Assembly: GCF_026191355.1 (NCBI RefSeq)
Contig: NZ_JAPHOQ010000013.1
Coordinates: 1-64,000 of the forward strand
DNA: 64,000 bases
Source of the DNA: Legionella sheltonii
Lineage (GTDB): Bacteria > Pseudomonadota > Gammaproteobacteria > Legionellales > Legionellaceae
Reading direction: 5' to 3'
Shown here: one piece after another, positions 46,502-55,580 of the stretch
Layout of the letters: every line of letters starts with the position of its first letter
How positions within the stretch are numbered: position 1 is the first letter of the stretch
The notes under the pieces: generated by a model
Told to the model about the DNA's origin: nothing
The model's input: the letters and a program-made list of their open reading frames with translations, nothing else
The model's database searches: none
Made by a program: the position numbers and the translations under genes

Positions 46502-47284
46502 ATGAAAGTAATTAGTTTTAATGCCAATGGAATCCGTTCAGCGGTACGTAATGGATTTAATGAGTGGCTTGCAATTCAAGACGCTGACTTTGTTTGTATT
46601 CAAGAAACGAAAGCTCAACCGGAGCAATTAATTCCAGAAGAGTTATATTATCCACGCGATTATTTTTGTGATTATTATTCAGCGCAAAAGAAAGGGTACA
46701 GCGGGGTGGCGATTTATGCCCGTCACAAACCTAATCGTGTTGTGAAAGGCATGGGCTTTGACTATTGTGATAATGAGGGACGATACATTCAATTTGATTA
46801 TCCCAAATTCAGTATTATCTCACTTTATTTACCTTCAGGTACTAGTGGTGATGAACGTCAGGCGGTTAAATATGATTTTCTCAAACAATTTGCCGAACAT
46901 TTAATAAAACTAAAAAATGAAGGACGCGAGCTGATTTTATGTGGTGATTATAATATTGCGCATAAAAAAATCGATTTGAAAAATTGGCGGGGGAATCAAA
47001 AAAACTCTGGATTTTTGCCTGAGGAACGCGCTTGGATGGATGAATTGTTTGGGACTATGGGGTTTGTTGATGCGTTTCGTGTGCACAATCAGGAAGAGGA
47101 GCAATATACCTGGTGGTCTTTTCGAGGGCGTGCATGGGAAAAAAATGTGGGGTGGAGGATTGATTATCAAGTAATTACTCCTGGCCTTATTGCGGATGTA
47201 GTTGACAGTTGTATTTTTCGGGAAGCCCGTTTTTCTGACCACGCTCCTTTGCTCATTGAATATAAAGGAGATTGGTGTGCTTAA
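46502..47284 (+). CDS. xthA: Exonuclease III family AP endonuclease (first copy)
   Basis: About 260 aa, the normal length. MKVISFNANGIRSAVRNGF, DFVCIQETKAQ (metal Glu), GYSGVAIYAR, LILCGDYNIAHKKIDL (Asp/Asn pair) and FSDHAPLLIEYKG (catalytic Asp-His) are all present. It cleaves abasic sites and removes 3' blocks in base-excision repair. ATG 46502 fits the family; a GTG 9 nt earlier is possible. Its last 8 nt overlap the start of a second copy. Confidence 0.92.
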   Translation: MKVISFNANGIRSAVRNGFNEWLAIQDADFVCIQETKAQPEQLIPEELYYPRDYFCDYYSAQKKGYSGVAIYARHKPNRVVKGMGFDYCDNEGRYIQFDYPKFSIISLYLPSGTSGDERQAVKYDFLKQFAEHLIKLKNEGRELILCGDYNIAHKKIDLKNWRGNQKNSGFLPEERAWMDELFGTMGFVDAFRVHNQEEEQYTWWSFRGRAWEKNVGWRIDYQVITPGLIADVVDSCIFREARFSDHAPLLIEYKGDWCA

Positions 47285-48056
47285 ATTAGCAAGTTGGAAT
47301 GTCAATTCATTGAAGATAAGACTGGAGCAAGTATTACAGTGGCTTGAGTCTAGTGGCGTGGATGTTCTTGCCATACAAGAAACGAAGTTGCTTGATGAAA
47401 AATTTCCTGTTACAGCGTTTACTGAGAAAGGCTATCACGTAGTGTTTTCAGGGCAGAAAACGTACAACGGTGTTGCTGTCATCAGTCGATATCCTTTATC
47501 GGATGTTCTTACCGATATTCCTGATTTTGTGGATCCCCAACGCCGCATAATAGCTGTTACTGTCGCGGGTATTCGTCTAATCAATTTATATGTTCCTAAT
47601 GGTTCGGAATTAACTTCCGATAAATATCAATATAAGCTGAATTGGTTGCAAAAAATTATCGCATTTATTCAACAGCAAATGAATGTTTTTACGAATATAG
47701 CTGTAGTTGGTGATTTTAATATTGCTCCTGAGGATCGCGATGTTCATGACCCTATTGAGTGGATAGGTTCTGTGTTGGTAAGTCCTGCTGAACGAGAAGC
47801 TTTTACGCAATTATTGCAACTTGGGTTTCATGACAGTTTTAGAAACTTTATTCAGGAGGAGCAATCATACAGCTGGTGGGATTATCGCGCGGCTTCTTTT
47901 AGACGTAATCGGGGTTTACGGATTGATCATATTTTGCTGAGTAAACCACTGAATGCACTATGCAGGCAATCAGTTATTGATAAGGAACCGCGCAAAGTAG
48001 AAAGACCATCTGATCATGCGCCCGTTTGGGTTGAGTTGGATTTGAATGTGGGTTAG
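47277..48056 (+). CDS. xthA: Exonuclease III family AP endonuclease (second copy)
   Basis: About 259 aa from GTG 47277, where AAGGAG lies 6 nt upstream and inside the first gene; an upstream frame extension to 47202 only reads through that gene. It has LASWNVNSLKIRLEQVLQW, VLAIQETKLLDEKFP, GVAVISRYPLSDV, VGDFNIAPEDRDV, YSWWDYRAASFRRNRGLRIDHILLS and PSDHAPVWVEL. It is therefore an intact paralogue, but closer to the E. coli XthA style (NVNSLR, LRIDHIL) than the first copy. The overlap implies coupled translation. Confidence 0.92.
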   Translation: MLKLASWNVNSLKIRLEQVLQWLESSGVDVLAIQETKLLDEKFPVTAFTEKGYHVVFSGQKTYNGVAVISRYPLSDVLTDIPDFVDPQRRIIAVTVAGIRLINLYVPNGSELTSDKYQYKLNWLQKIIAFIQQQMNVFTNIAVVGDFNIAPEDRDVHDPIEWIGSVLVSPAEREAFTQLLQLGFHDSFRNFIQEEQSYSWWDYRAASFRRNRGLRIDHILLSKPLNALCRQSVIDKEPRKVERPSDHAPVWVELDLNVG

Positions 48057-48090
48057 ACAAAGGTGAGGGTTAATTCATGGCAGTGAATCC

Positions 48091-48138
48091 CCCTCATCTG
48101 TCCTAAAGGGCACCTTCTCCCTTGTAGGGAGAAGGGAA
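48091..48138 (+). repeat. Dispersed palindromic repeat, family R1
   Basis: Close copy of the element at 11420: CCTCATCTGTCCTAAAGGGC then CTTCTCCC paired with GGGAGAAG. It lies between the convergent xthA and dps genes. Confidence 0.75.
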
Positions 48139-48187
48139 AGATGATTCACTTCATGGTGTTGCTAATTCCATACCGGCTACACATTTA

Positions 48188-48685
48188 TCATTTATTTTGC
48201 AACGTTTCAAATAAAAACCAAATTCGACGTTCTGTTTCATCAATATAAACTTCCAAAATGCTCGTGGTGGCAAAATCATTTTTTTTGCTGCACACTTCAT
48301 GAACCTTTCTCATGTTTTTTAAAAAACTCTTATTATCTTCTAATAAATTTTGCAGCATATCCTCTGCAGACAAGGTCTCATTAGCATCTTTAAGAGTCTG
48401 TAATTGTTTGATCTGTCCGATAGAATGGATGGTTCTTTCTCCTAATTTGCGTACGCGCTCTGCTAAAACGTCCACCATTGCGAAAATTTGTTCGCTTTGT
48501 TCATCCAATAAAAGATGATAATCACGATAGTGGGGACCTGTCATATGCCAATGGAAATTTTTTGTTTTAACGAATAAAGCAAATGTGTCGGCTAGGAGTG
48601 GATTAACAGCTTCAGCAATTCTACGACGATCTCTGATATCGAGGTCATTTGGTGTTTCAAGCTTATATAATTCCAATTTTTTCAT
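48188..48685 (-). CDS. dps: Dps-family DNA-binding ferritin-like protein
   Basis: A 165-aa four-helix protein. The ferroxidase residues of Dps are visible in VKTKNFHWHMTGPHYRDYHLLLDEQSEQIFAMVDVLAERVRKLG (His, Asp, Glu at the dimer interface). GGGAG lies 5 nt before the ATG at 48685, so the upstream in-frame ATG at 48697 is not used. Dps dodecamers oxidise iron with peroxide and protect DNA in stationary phase. The N-terminus is short with few Lys, so strong DNA binding is not certain. Confidence 0.9.
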   Translation of the reverse strand: MKKLELYKLETPNDLDIRDRRRIAEAVNPLLADTFALFVKTKNFHWHMTGPHYRDYHLLLDEQSEQIFAMVDVLAERVRKLGERTIHSIGQIKQLQTLKDANETLSAEDMLQNLLEDNKSFLKNMRKVHEVCSKKNDFATTSILEVYIDETERRIWFLFETLQNK

Positions 48686-48933
48686 TTTAACTCCCATTAA
48701 ATTAATTCGTTTTTATAAGAGTAGACCATCATTGCTAATTTGTGACGCAGATTGGTGAAAAATATTGCTAAAAAAGTGCACTTAACCTAAGAATTGGAAT
48801 ATAATTATCTTGATGAGGATTATAAGCTTCATCACATCGTACTGTTATTAATTATTGGTTTATATTTGCATTTTTTGCTTTTTTTGTTGTAAGTCAGGTG
48901 AGAGATAGTATCCGCGCTGTTTGATATAAAAAA

Positions 48934-48962
48934 TTGCTTTACGCATATTTTTCTGCTATTGT
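48934..48962 (+). promoter_or_regulatory. Probable rpmE promoter
   Basis: TTGCTT (48934-48939), a 17-bp spacer and TATTGT (48957-48962) lie 75 bp before rpmE in the 350-bp gap between the divergent dps and rpmE. The remainder of the gap is AT-rich without a gene. Confidence 0.4.
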
Positions 48963-49037
48963 TTTGCGTCATTTGTCGAGTATGGTGCTTGGCCTTGGGT
49001 TCAGGTGGCGATACTCATTATTATAGAGAGTAGTATT

Positions 49038-49268
49038 ATGAAGGCATCAATTCATCCTGAATATAAAACTGTTAAGGTTACATGCAGTTGTGGCGAGCAA
49101 TTTGAAACTCGTTCAACTTTATGTAAAGATTTGAATATTGAAGTATGTTCACAATGTCACCCTTTTTATACTGGTAAGCAAAAACTGGTAGATACTGGAG
49201 GACGTGTCCAGAAGTTCCGCGATCGTTACAGCCAGCGTTCTACGCAAGCGAAAGACGAAAAGAAATAA
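49038..49268 (+). CDS. rpmE: 50S ribosomal protein L31 (zinc-binding form)
   Basis: A 76-aa protein from ATG 49038: [16 protein letters not shown] starts the family, and earlier in-frame codons are ignored. The zinc site is complete, CSCG near residue 16 and [21 protein letters not shown] further on, so this is the Cys-rich (C+) form used when zinc is plentiful. The basic C-terminal tail (RDRYSQRST...) is normal. A strong terminator follows immediately. Confidence 0.95.
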   Translation: MKASIHPEYKTVKVTCSCGEQFETRSTLCKDLNIEVCSQCHPFYTGKQKLVDTGGRVQKFRDRYSQRSTQAKDEKK

Positions 49269-49292
49269 GGCGCGTGATTTTGCGCCTTATTT
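49263..49292 (+). terminator. rpmE terminator
   Basis: AAATAAGGCGC (49263-49273) pairs perfectly with GCGCCTTATTT (49282-49292); the stem overlaps the end of the gene and finishes in T residues. The gap onward to the malic enzyme gene (to 49549) has no supported feature. Confidence 0.8.
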
Positions 49293-49549
49293 ATGTATAC
49301 TTCACTCGAAGTATAGCTTATTGACAGATTGTTCCTGCAATGATAATTTTCGTTGGTTGTAGGTTCTTGTCGTTCAATTCTTGTTTCAATCCTCATCATC
49401 TTATGGCTGTTTCTCTTGATTCCTTAAGAGTTTCATAGTCAGATGTTTGTGTGTGTCTATGACACTACGGTTGTAACGAATTGATTAAGGGTTTGGTAGG
49501 ATTTTTAGACCTTACTAAGTTTTGTTTTATATGTAAGAGAGTGAGTATT

Positions 49550-50791
49550 TTGGATAATGAAGTTTTAAAGCAGTGCGCATTAGATTATCACGAGTTTCCA
49601 ACCCCTGGAAAACTTGGTGTTCATATTACCAAATCAACTGACTCTCAGAGTGATTTGTCTCTGGCTTATACGCCTGGTGTTGCAGCTCCAGTGATTGCAA
49701 TAGCAGAAAATCCCGAAGATGCTTATCGTTACACGAATAAAGGAAATTTAGTCGCGGTAATGACCAATGGCACTGCGGTGTTGGGTTTGGGAGATCTTGG
49801 GCCTCTCGCCAGCAAGCCAGTTATGGAAGGTAAAGCAGTATTATTCAAGCGTTTTGCTGGCATTGATGTATTTGATATAGAAATTGATGCCCATGATTCG
49901 CAAGCTTTTATTGCTACAGCAAAACGTATTGCTCCCACTTTTGGGGGGATTAATCTGGAAGATCTTAAAGCCCCTGAATGTTTTGAAATTGAGCAGGCTT
50001 TAATTGAGCAATTGAGTATTCCAGTGTTTCATGATGATCAGCATGGTACAGCCATTGTTGTTGCGGCGGCGTTGCTTAATGCTCTTGAGTTACAACAAAA
50101 AAAATTAGCTGATGCAAAAATTGTGTGTATTGGCGCAGGTGCGGCGGGAATTGCTTCTATGCGATTACTTGTTGCCTTAGGTGCTAATAAAGAAAACATG
50201 CTGCTTTTAGATACCAAAGGCGTGATCCATTCAGGTCGTGCTGATCTAAATGCTTATAAATTCGCTTTTGCACGTACAACTGAATGTCGAACTTTGGCTG
50301 ATGCATTGGTTGATGCTGATGTATTTATTGGTGTTGCTAAGCCCGATTTATTAGATGCTGATTTATTGAAATTAATGGCACCTAATCCTGTTATTTTTGC
50401 ATTGTCTAACCCTGATCCAGAAATTAGACCTGAATTAGCCTTTCAGGTACGTGATGATTTGGTCATTGCGACTGGGCGTAGTGATTATCCTAATCAGGTT
50501 AATAATGTGTTGTGTTTTCCTTATATTTTTCGTGGTGCGTTGGATGTACGCGCTAAGTGTATTAACCAATCAATGCAAATTGCGGCAGTTGAGGCTATTC
50601 GTCAACTGGTGCATGAGCCCGTTCCCCAGGTAGTAAAGGACAATTACCCAGGTGTTACGCATTGGGAGTTTGGCCCTAACTATATTATTCCCAAGCCCAT
50701 AGATCCTCGTTTAAGAGAACGAGTTCCCGCTGCTGTAGCACAGGCTGCAATAGCAAGTGGCGCAAATCAAATGAGTTGTAATTTAGAATAA
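49550..50791 (+). CDS. Malic enzyme (oxaloacetate-decarboxylating malate dehydrogenase)
   Basis: About 413 aa from TTG 49550; GTG 49541 and earlier frame-open codons are alternatives. CALDYHEFPTPGKLGV is the family opening, with YTPGVAAPV, NKGNLVAVMTNGTAVLGLGD, HDDQHGTAIVVAAALLNAL and the NAD(P)-binding GAGAAGIASMRLL. Its length equals the malic-enzyme domain alone, without the phosphotransacetylase extension of MaeB. It converts malate to pyruvate and CO2, producing reduced cofactor. An MFS pair follows 164 bp downstream, but linkage to malate uptake is unproven. Confidence 0.93.
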   Translation: MDNEVLKQCALDYHEFPTPGKLGVHITKSTDSQSDLSLAYTPGVAAPVIAIAENPEDAYRYTNKGNLVAVMTNGTAVLGLGDLGPLASKPVMEGKAVLFKRFAGIDVFDIEIDAHDSQAFIATAKRIAPTFGGINLEDLKAPECFEIEQALIEQLSIPVFHDDQHGTAIVVAAALLNALELQQKKLADAKIVCIGAGAAGIASMRLLVALGANKENMLLLDTKGVIHSGRADLNAYKFAFARTTECRTLADALVDADVFIGVAKPDLLDADLLKLMAPNPVIFALSNPDPEIRPELAFQVRDDLVIATGRSDYPNQVNNVLCFPYIFRGALDVRAKCINQSMQIAAVEAIRQLVHEPVPQVVKDNYPGVTHWEFGPNYIIPKPIDPRLRERVPAAVAQAAIASGANQMSCNLE

Positions 50792-50955
50792 AAGTGGTCC
50801 TGTGTGTAAAGGTATCTCAAGGTGTAACCATATGCCGGATGAGCTATGCCTGATAACATTGAGGATAACAATAGGTTAATTATAAAGATAAGAGTTTTAA
50901 CTGTTGAATTAAAAACAGTGAATGCTCTTGCTTTACAAATATTAAGGAGATTGCC

Positions 50956-52254
50956 TTGATTTCTGAAAACCGTAGAAATTACGCATTAATCGGATGGCTT
51001 ATTTGTGGTCTTGGAGCCTTGTTTTACAGTTATGAATATTTGCTTCGCATAGCACCTAGTGCGATGGAAAACGCGCTGCGTGAACATTTTAATTTGTCAG
51101 CCACTGGGTTTGGACACATTTCATCGATATATTATTATGCCTATGTCCCTATGCAATTACCTGTAGGGATTATGATGGACCGATATGGCCCGCGAAGATT
51201 ATTAACCTTTGCTTGTTTAATCTGTGTCATTGGAACTTTTTTATTCACCGGGACCACTTCTTTTTGGGTTGCCGCCTCTGGACGTTTTTTAGTTGGTTTA
51301 GGTTCTGCGTTTGCATTCGTAGGGGTATTGAAGTTGGCAACAATCTGGTTGCCTGAAAATAAACTCGCTATGGTTTCGGGTCTCACTTCGGCGTTAGGAA
51401 CAGTAGGAGCCATGCTGGGCGATAATTTTTTAGAATTATTTGTAAATCAATTAGGATGGATTAAAACCTTAAATATGACCGCATTCTTCGGGATTGTCTT
51501 AACCTTTGTTTTATGGTTAGGAATTCACGATAAAAAAGGTCGATACAGACAAAGTGGTACTGTTTCTGATTTGAAAACAGGTTTAGTTGATTTAAATATA
51601 ATAATCAGTAACAAGCAGATATGGATTAATGGATTATATGGTTGTATGGTGTATCTCCCTACAACAGTGTTTGCTGAATTATGGGGTATTCCTTATTTAA
51701 GGAATGCTCATGGGTTATCTGCGCATGGTGCTGGTTTAGCGAACTCATTGCTCTTCTTAGGTTTTACTGTAGGGGCTCCCCTAATGGGTTATTTTTCTGA
51801 CCGAATTGCACGCAGAAAATTACCTATGTTTTTAGGTGCTAGTGTTGCTACGGTGCTTATGGTGGTTATCTTATATTTCCCTGGTTTGACCGAAACGAAT
51901 GTCCAGATACTTATGTTTTTCCTGGGTCTATTTTATAGTGCACAAGCAATCGTATTTGCCGTCGGCAGAGAGTTGAGCCCTGGAGAAGCAGCGGGTACAG
52001 CGATGGCGTTTACGAATATGATTGTCATGCTCGGTGGTATGTTATTGCAGCCTTTAGTAGGACATTTATTGGATTTCAGCTATTCCTTACGAGGTGGCGC
52101 GTCAATCTCTTCAGCTTTGGTTGTTGAAAATGTTAATCGGTTATACAACATGACTGATTACCGCATAGCACTTGCTTTTATACCGATCAGTATGTTAATT
52201 GCCGCTTTATTAACCTTCTTTTTAAGGGAAACCCACGCTCATGCACCTAAATAA
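50956..52254 (+). CDS. MFS transporter, Pht-like (first of second pair)
   Basis: A 432-aa, 12-helix protein. It starts at TTG with AAGGAG 7 nt upstream. GIMMDRYGPRRLLTFA is the A motif, and GYFSDRIARRKLPMFLGA its second-half counterpart. ALFYSYEYLLRIAPSAMENALREHF resembles the Legionella Pht family. It overlaps the next gene by 14 nt. The substrate is not deducible from the sequence. Confidence 0.83.
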   Translation: MISENRRNYALIGWLICGLGALFYSYEYLLRIAPSAMENALREHFNLSATGFGHISSIYYYAYVPMQLPVGIMMDRYGPRRLLTFACLICVIGTFLFTGTTSFWVAASGRFLVGLGSAFAFVGVLKLATIWLPENKLAMVSGLTSALGTVGAMLGDNFLELFVNQLGWIKTLNMTAFFGIVLTFVLWLGIHDKKGRYRQSGTVSDLKTGLVDLNIIISNKQIWINGLYGCMVYLPTTVFAELWGIPYLRNAHGLSAHGAGLANSLLFLGFTVGAPLMGYFSDRIARRKLPMFLGASVATVLMVVILYFPGLTETNVQILMFFLGLFYSAQAIVFAVGRELSPGEAAGTAMAFTNMIVMLGGMLLQPLVGHLLDFSYSLRGGASISSALVVENVNRLYNMTDYRIALAFIPISMLIAALLTFFLRETHAHAPK

Positions 52255-53512
52255 TATCGTTTCAAGAAAACAATTGCTTTATGGCATGTTTATTTGCTTT
52301 GTTGGAGCTGTTTTTTATTGCTATGAGTTTATCTTACGCATTATTCCTGGTGTTTTACAGACTGAGTTAAGCATCGCTTTCGGGCATATTTCTGCGACTA
52401 CTTTTGGTCAGATATCTGCCTTATATTATTTTGCATACTCTCCAATGCAAATGCCTGTAGGTATGCTTATGGACCGATTTGGTCCTAGACGACTTCTCAC
52501 TTTTGCCTGCATCTGTTGTACTGTGGGTTCCTGGATGTTTTCCCTGACTTCGTCCATGTTTTTGGTAGGGGCAGGGCGTTTCTTAGTGGGCTTTGGTTCG
52601 TCTTTTGCGTTTGTGGGAGTATTGTCTCTTGCCCTACATTGGTTACCCAGACGTTATTTTTCTTTAGTTGCGGGACTGATGACTACTTTAGGCATGTTAG
52701 GCCTTGTTTATGGTGAAGTGAAGATTACCGAATGGTCTCAAAGCATGGGTTGGGAACAGGTATTATTACTGATCGCAATTGTAGGTGCCGGATTGAGTGT
52801 ATTCATATTCATTGTAGTGCGTGATGGACCTGAAGGACATCATCCTAATAAGCATCCTTTGCCAGAGTTTTTTCAAAATGTGCTGAAAGTCTTAATGGCT
52901 CCTGAGGTTTGGGTCATCGGTTTTGTCGGCGCCTGTTTGTATACTTCTTTGTCTGTATTCGGGGAGCTGTGGGGAAAAACTTATTTAGAACAAGCGCATG
53001 GTTTGACGAAAGTTGAGGCCGCGAAAACTGTCTCCGCAGTTTTTTTAGGTTGGGCAGTTGGTGCTCCTATAGCAGGCTATCTCTCTGATCGTTCAGGAAG
53101 ACGTTTGTTGCCTTTGGTTTTAGGTGCAATTTTAGCCTTGATTTGTATTAGCATTGTCTTGTACTGGCCGGGTCTATCCTATGTCAGTTTGAATGTTTTA
53201 TTGTTTTTGTATGGCGTATTTAGTGCCACAGAAATTATTGTATTTATCATGGCTAAAGAATGCAGTGGTGCTTTATTATCCGGTACGGTATTTGCCGCAA
53301 CAAATATGATAGTAACGCTTGGTGGGGTAATTTTCCAACCCTTGGTTGGTAAATTACTGGATACTTTTGGTGACAGTGGTATTGTGGAAGGAGAACATAT
53401 TTATACGGTAGTGGATTATCAAGTTGCTTTATCTATATTGCCTCTATCATTATTGCTCGTTACTATTCTTGCTTTCTTTATCAAAGATCATAAAGATCAT
53501 CCAATACAATAA
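52241..53512 (+). CDS. MFS transporter, Pht-like (second of second pair)
   Basis: A 423-aa paralogue with FYCYEFILRIIPGVLQTEL, GMLMDRFGPRRLLTFA and GYLSDRSGRRLLPLVLGA, clearly duplicated from the preceding gene. It ends with FIKDHKDHPIQ. The 14-nt overlap with the upstream gene implies coupled translation. A short palindrome of family R2 follows 18 bp downstream. Confidence 0.83.
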   Translation: MHLNNIVSRKQLLYGMFICFVGAVFYCYEFILRIIPGVLQTELSIAFGHISATTFGQISALYYFAYSPMQMPVGMLMDRFGPRRLLTFACICCTVGSWMFSLTSSMFLVGAGRFLVGFGSSFAFVGVLSLALHWLPRRYFSLVAGLMTTLGMLGLVYGEVKITEWSQSMGWEQVLLLIAIVGAGLSVFIFIVVRDGPEGHHPNKHPLPEFFQNVLKVLMAPEVWVIGFVGACLYTSLSVFGELWGKTYLEQAHGLTKVEAAKTVSAVFLGWAVGAPIAGYLSDRSGRRLLPLVLGAILALICISIVLYWPGLSYVSLNVLLFLYGVFSATEIIVFIMAKECSGALLSGTVFAATNMIVTLGGVIFQPLVGKLLDTFGDSGIVEGEHIYTVVDYQVALSILPLSLLLVTILAFFIKDHKDHPIQ

Positions 53513-53530
53513 ATTGTACCATTGCATCTC

Positions 53531-53559
53531 CGTCATCCCTAGTCGCACTCGGGATGACG
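53531..53559. repeat. Short palindrome made of the two ends of family R2
   Basis: CGTCATCCC and GGGATGACG form a perfect 9-bp stem with an 11-nt loop. These are the terminal arms of R2, so this looks like an R2 copy with its centre deleted. It separates the convergent MFS and dam genes and may also terminate them. Confidence 0.65.
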
Positions 53560-53594
53560 ATAAAAGGTTCAGAGTTGCATTTCACGGCTACATA

Positions 53595-54404
53595 TCAATT
53601 AAATATAGCGATTAATTCTTTTACCGGTCGGCGTAATGAACCCTGGCAATTAATAAAACGTGATACGGGAAAACTCTTGATTTCTGCTTTCCTATAGTGG
53701 TATCGAGTAAATTCGGTGTCGTGATTGGACAAAATAACCGGGATACCTTTTGCTGCTGTTTCTTTAGCCAACTCAGTTAGTTCTATTTGATCTTCTGTGG
53801 TAAAGAGTTTTTTAGTGTAGGGTAAATGGTGTGATTTCTCTGAAAGAAGTACGTAAGGCGGATCGCAATAAATGACATCACCTCGCTCTGCATATTCAAA
53901 TGTTTTTCTAAAGTCATTATGGATGAATTCGGCGTGTTGGCTTTTATGGTGAAAAAGCTGCATTTCCTTATGTGGGAAATAAGGTTTAGTGTACAGCCCA
54001 AATGGTACATTATAAAACCCTTTGGAATTATATCGACATAATCCATTATAACCATGTCGGTTTAGGTAAAGAAAAAGTGCGGATTTTTTTGGTGAATGAG
54101 CAGAGTCATTAAAATCAGATCTGATTTGATAATATTTTTCTTTCTTATTGAATTCAGGTCTGAAATAGCTTTCGCAGAACTGAATAAAAGCATCTCCTTG
54201 TTGTTGCAAGGTGGTATAAAGATGAATTAAATCGGGATTACTTTCTGCCAACAGATAGGACGAATAATTCGCATTCATAAAAACAACGCCTGAACCAGCA
54301 AAGGGCTCAATCAAACGCTTACCCTGAGGAAGAAAGGGAATAATCTTTTCCAGGCAGTTGTATTTACTACCTGCCCATTTAAGAAAAGGTCTTATTTTCA
54401 CCAT
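53595..54404 (-). CDS. dam: DNA adenine methylase (Dam family)
   Basis: About 269 aa from ATG 54404; GTG at 54416 is an alternative. RPFLKWAGSKYNCLEKI binds SAM, LIEPFAGSGVVFMN follows, and GDVIYCDPPY is the catalytic DPPY of an N6-adenine methylase; FINCQGSLRRPVKELIAIF closes the family. Dam proteins methylate adenine in GATC and serve mismatch repair and gene regulation. No partner nuclease is nearby, so it is probably an orphan methylase. Confidence 0.93.
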   Translation of the reverse strand: MVKIRPFLKWAGSKYNCLEKIIPFLPQGKRLIEPFAGSGVVFMNANYSSYLLAESNPDLIHLYTTLQQQGDAFIQFCESYFRPEFNKKEKYYQIRSDFNDSAHSPKKSALFLYLNRHGYNGLCRYNSKGFYNVPFGLYTKPYFPHKEMQLFHHKSQHAEFIHNDFRKTFEYAERGDVIYCDPPYVLLSEKSHHLPYTKKLFTTEDQIELTELAKETAAKGIPVILSNHDTEFTRYHYRKAEIKSFPVSRFINCQGSLRRPVKELIAIFN

Positions 54405-54510
54405 AGGTTTTACCACGATTTATTCAGAAAGAAGTATTGCTTATTTTTAAGAAAAAAAACAGATTTTTTTTTGTTGTACGATTAGGAGCTGTTTCCATAA
54501 TTGCTGATCT

Positions 54511-55356
54511 CTATTCCCAAATTATGGGAAATAAAGGGTGATCCATGGGGGCTCCTGCTGGAAGTTGTTCGACCAAATCTGGGAAATCAGGCGAGGTAAC
54601 CCATTTTCTTGGGGCATGAGTTATATCATCACCGAGAAAACGTACTGAAAACACTCTTCGTCGTTGATTATAATTCACTCCATTTGCAGAATGAAGCGTC
54701 AGCATATGAAAGCAAACCACATCACCAGGGCTTATTGCCCAACCGATAATAGGGTAATCATCAGGTTTTGCATCAATATCAGGCAGCTCAGCGAGGCTTC
54801 CCTCAGGAAACCATTTTGCTTGATTATCCATAAAAGAACGAGGCATCAGCCAAGGTCCTACATGAGAACCCGCAACGAACTCTAAAGTGGAAGTCCGTGG
54901 CACGGGATCAACAGGTATCCATAAACTGCAATTTTGTCTTCCTTCAATGTTGTAATAAGGCTGATCTTGGTGCCAGGGAGTTCTTTGTCGAGTACCTGGT
55001 TCTTTGACTAAAAGATGGTCATGATAAAGTCGAGTTTTTTTACTCCCCATGAGTTTCTGTGCAATAAGACTAACCGGTGATGCAAAAATAAATTGTTGGT
55101 AATGAGGATTGGTTTGCCAGGTGCAAAAATCCTCAATAAATAGTCCTGGATCATCACTGTTACTTGCAATTTTAACCCTGGGACTAGGTGATTTTAGGTT
55201 GAGTTCAATGCCTTCGCGAAGTAATTCTATTTCTTCAGCGCTTAAAATTTGACGAATGCAAACGGCCCCGTCCTTTTTATAAGCATCAATCTGAGCCTGT
55301 GTAATCGCTGCCTCAACACGCTGGATAATTTGTTGAGAAATGGAATGATTTTTCAT
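54511..55356 (-). CDS. Phytanoyl-CoA dioxygenase (PhyH) family protein
   Basis: A 281-aa Fe(II)/2-oxoglutarate oxygenase. The iron ligands are visible as WHQDQPYYN (His and Asp) and FHMLTLHSANGVN (second His), with the Arg of RRRVFSVRFLGDD for 2-oxoglutarate. SLWIPVDPVPRTSTLEFVAGSH is characteristic. The substrate is unknown. The gene stands alone on the minus strand, divergent from the MHS-type transporter. Confidence 0.85.
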   Translation of the reverse strand: MKNHSISQQIIQRVEAAITQAQIDAYKKDGAVCIRQILSAEEIELLREGIELNLKSPSPRVKIASNSDDPGLFIEDFCTWQTNPHYQQFIFASPVSLIAQKLMGSKKTRLYHDHLLVKEPGTRQRTPWHQDQPYYNIEGRQNCSLWIPVDPVPRTSTLEFVAGSHVGPWLMPRSFMDNQAKWFPEGSLAELPDIDAKPDDYPIIGWAISPGDVVCFHMLTLHSANGVNYNQRRRVFSVRFLGDDITHAPRKWVTSPDFPDLVEQLPAGAPMDHPLFPIIWE

Positions 55357-55580
55357 GGGTAATCAGAAAAAATGTGCTTCCATTGATAATACTAAACTTT
55401 AAGAAAAAGAACTATTTCTAGAGGAGTTTACTGGTGAGGGGGCAAACTTCCTAACCTACACAGTTTTTTTTTAACGAAGCTGCAAAAAATAAAATGGGGA
55501 CAGTTACTTAATTTAAATAATTCATGAGCGTAATGCAAAGTTATGATATTTTACAGCTTTGCTAAAAAAAGGATTTGTAA

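Noticed and set aside
47202..47276. Longer start of the second exonuclease III
   Set aside because: These 25 codons only read through the first copy in another frame. AAGGAG and the family start point to GTG 47277.
53595..54404. Restriction-modification system based on the adenine methylase
   Set aside because: Neighbours are an MFS carrier and a PhyH-type dioxygenase; no endonuclease or specificity gene is present.
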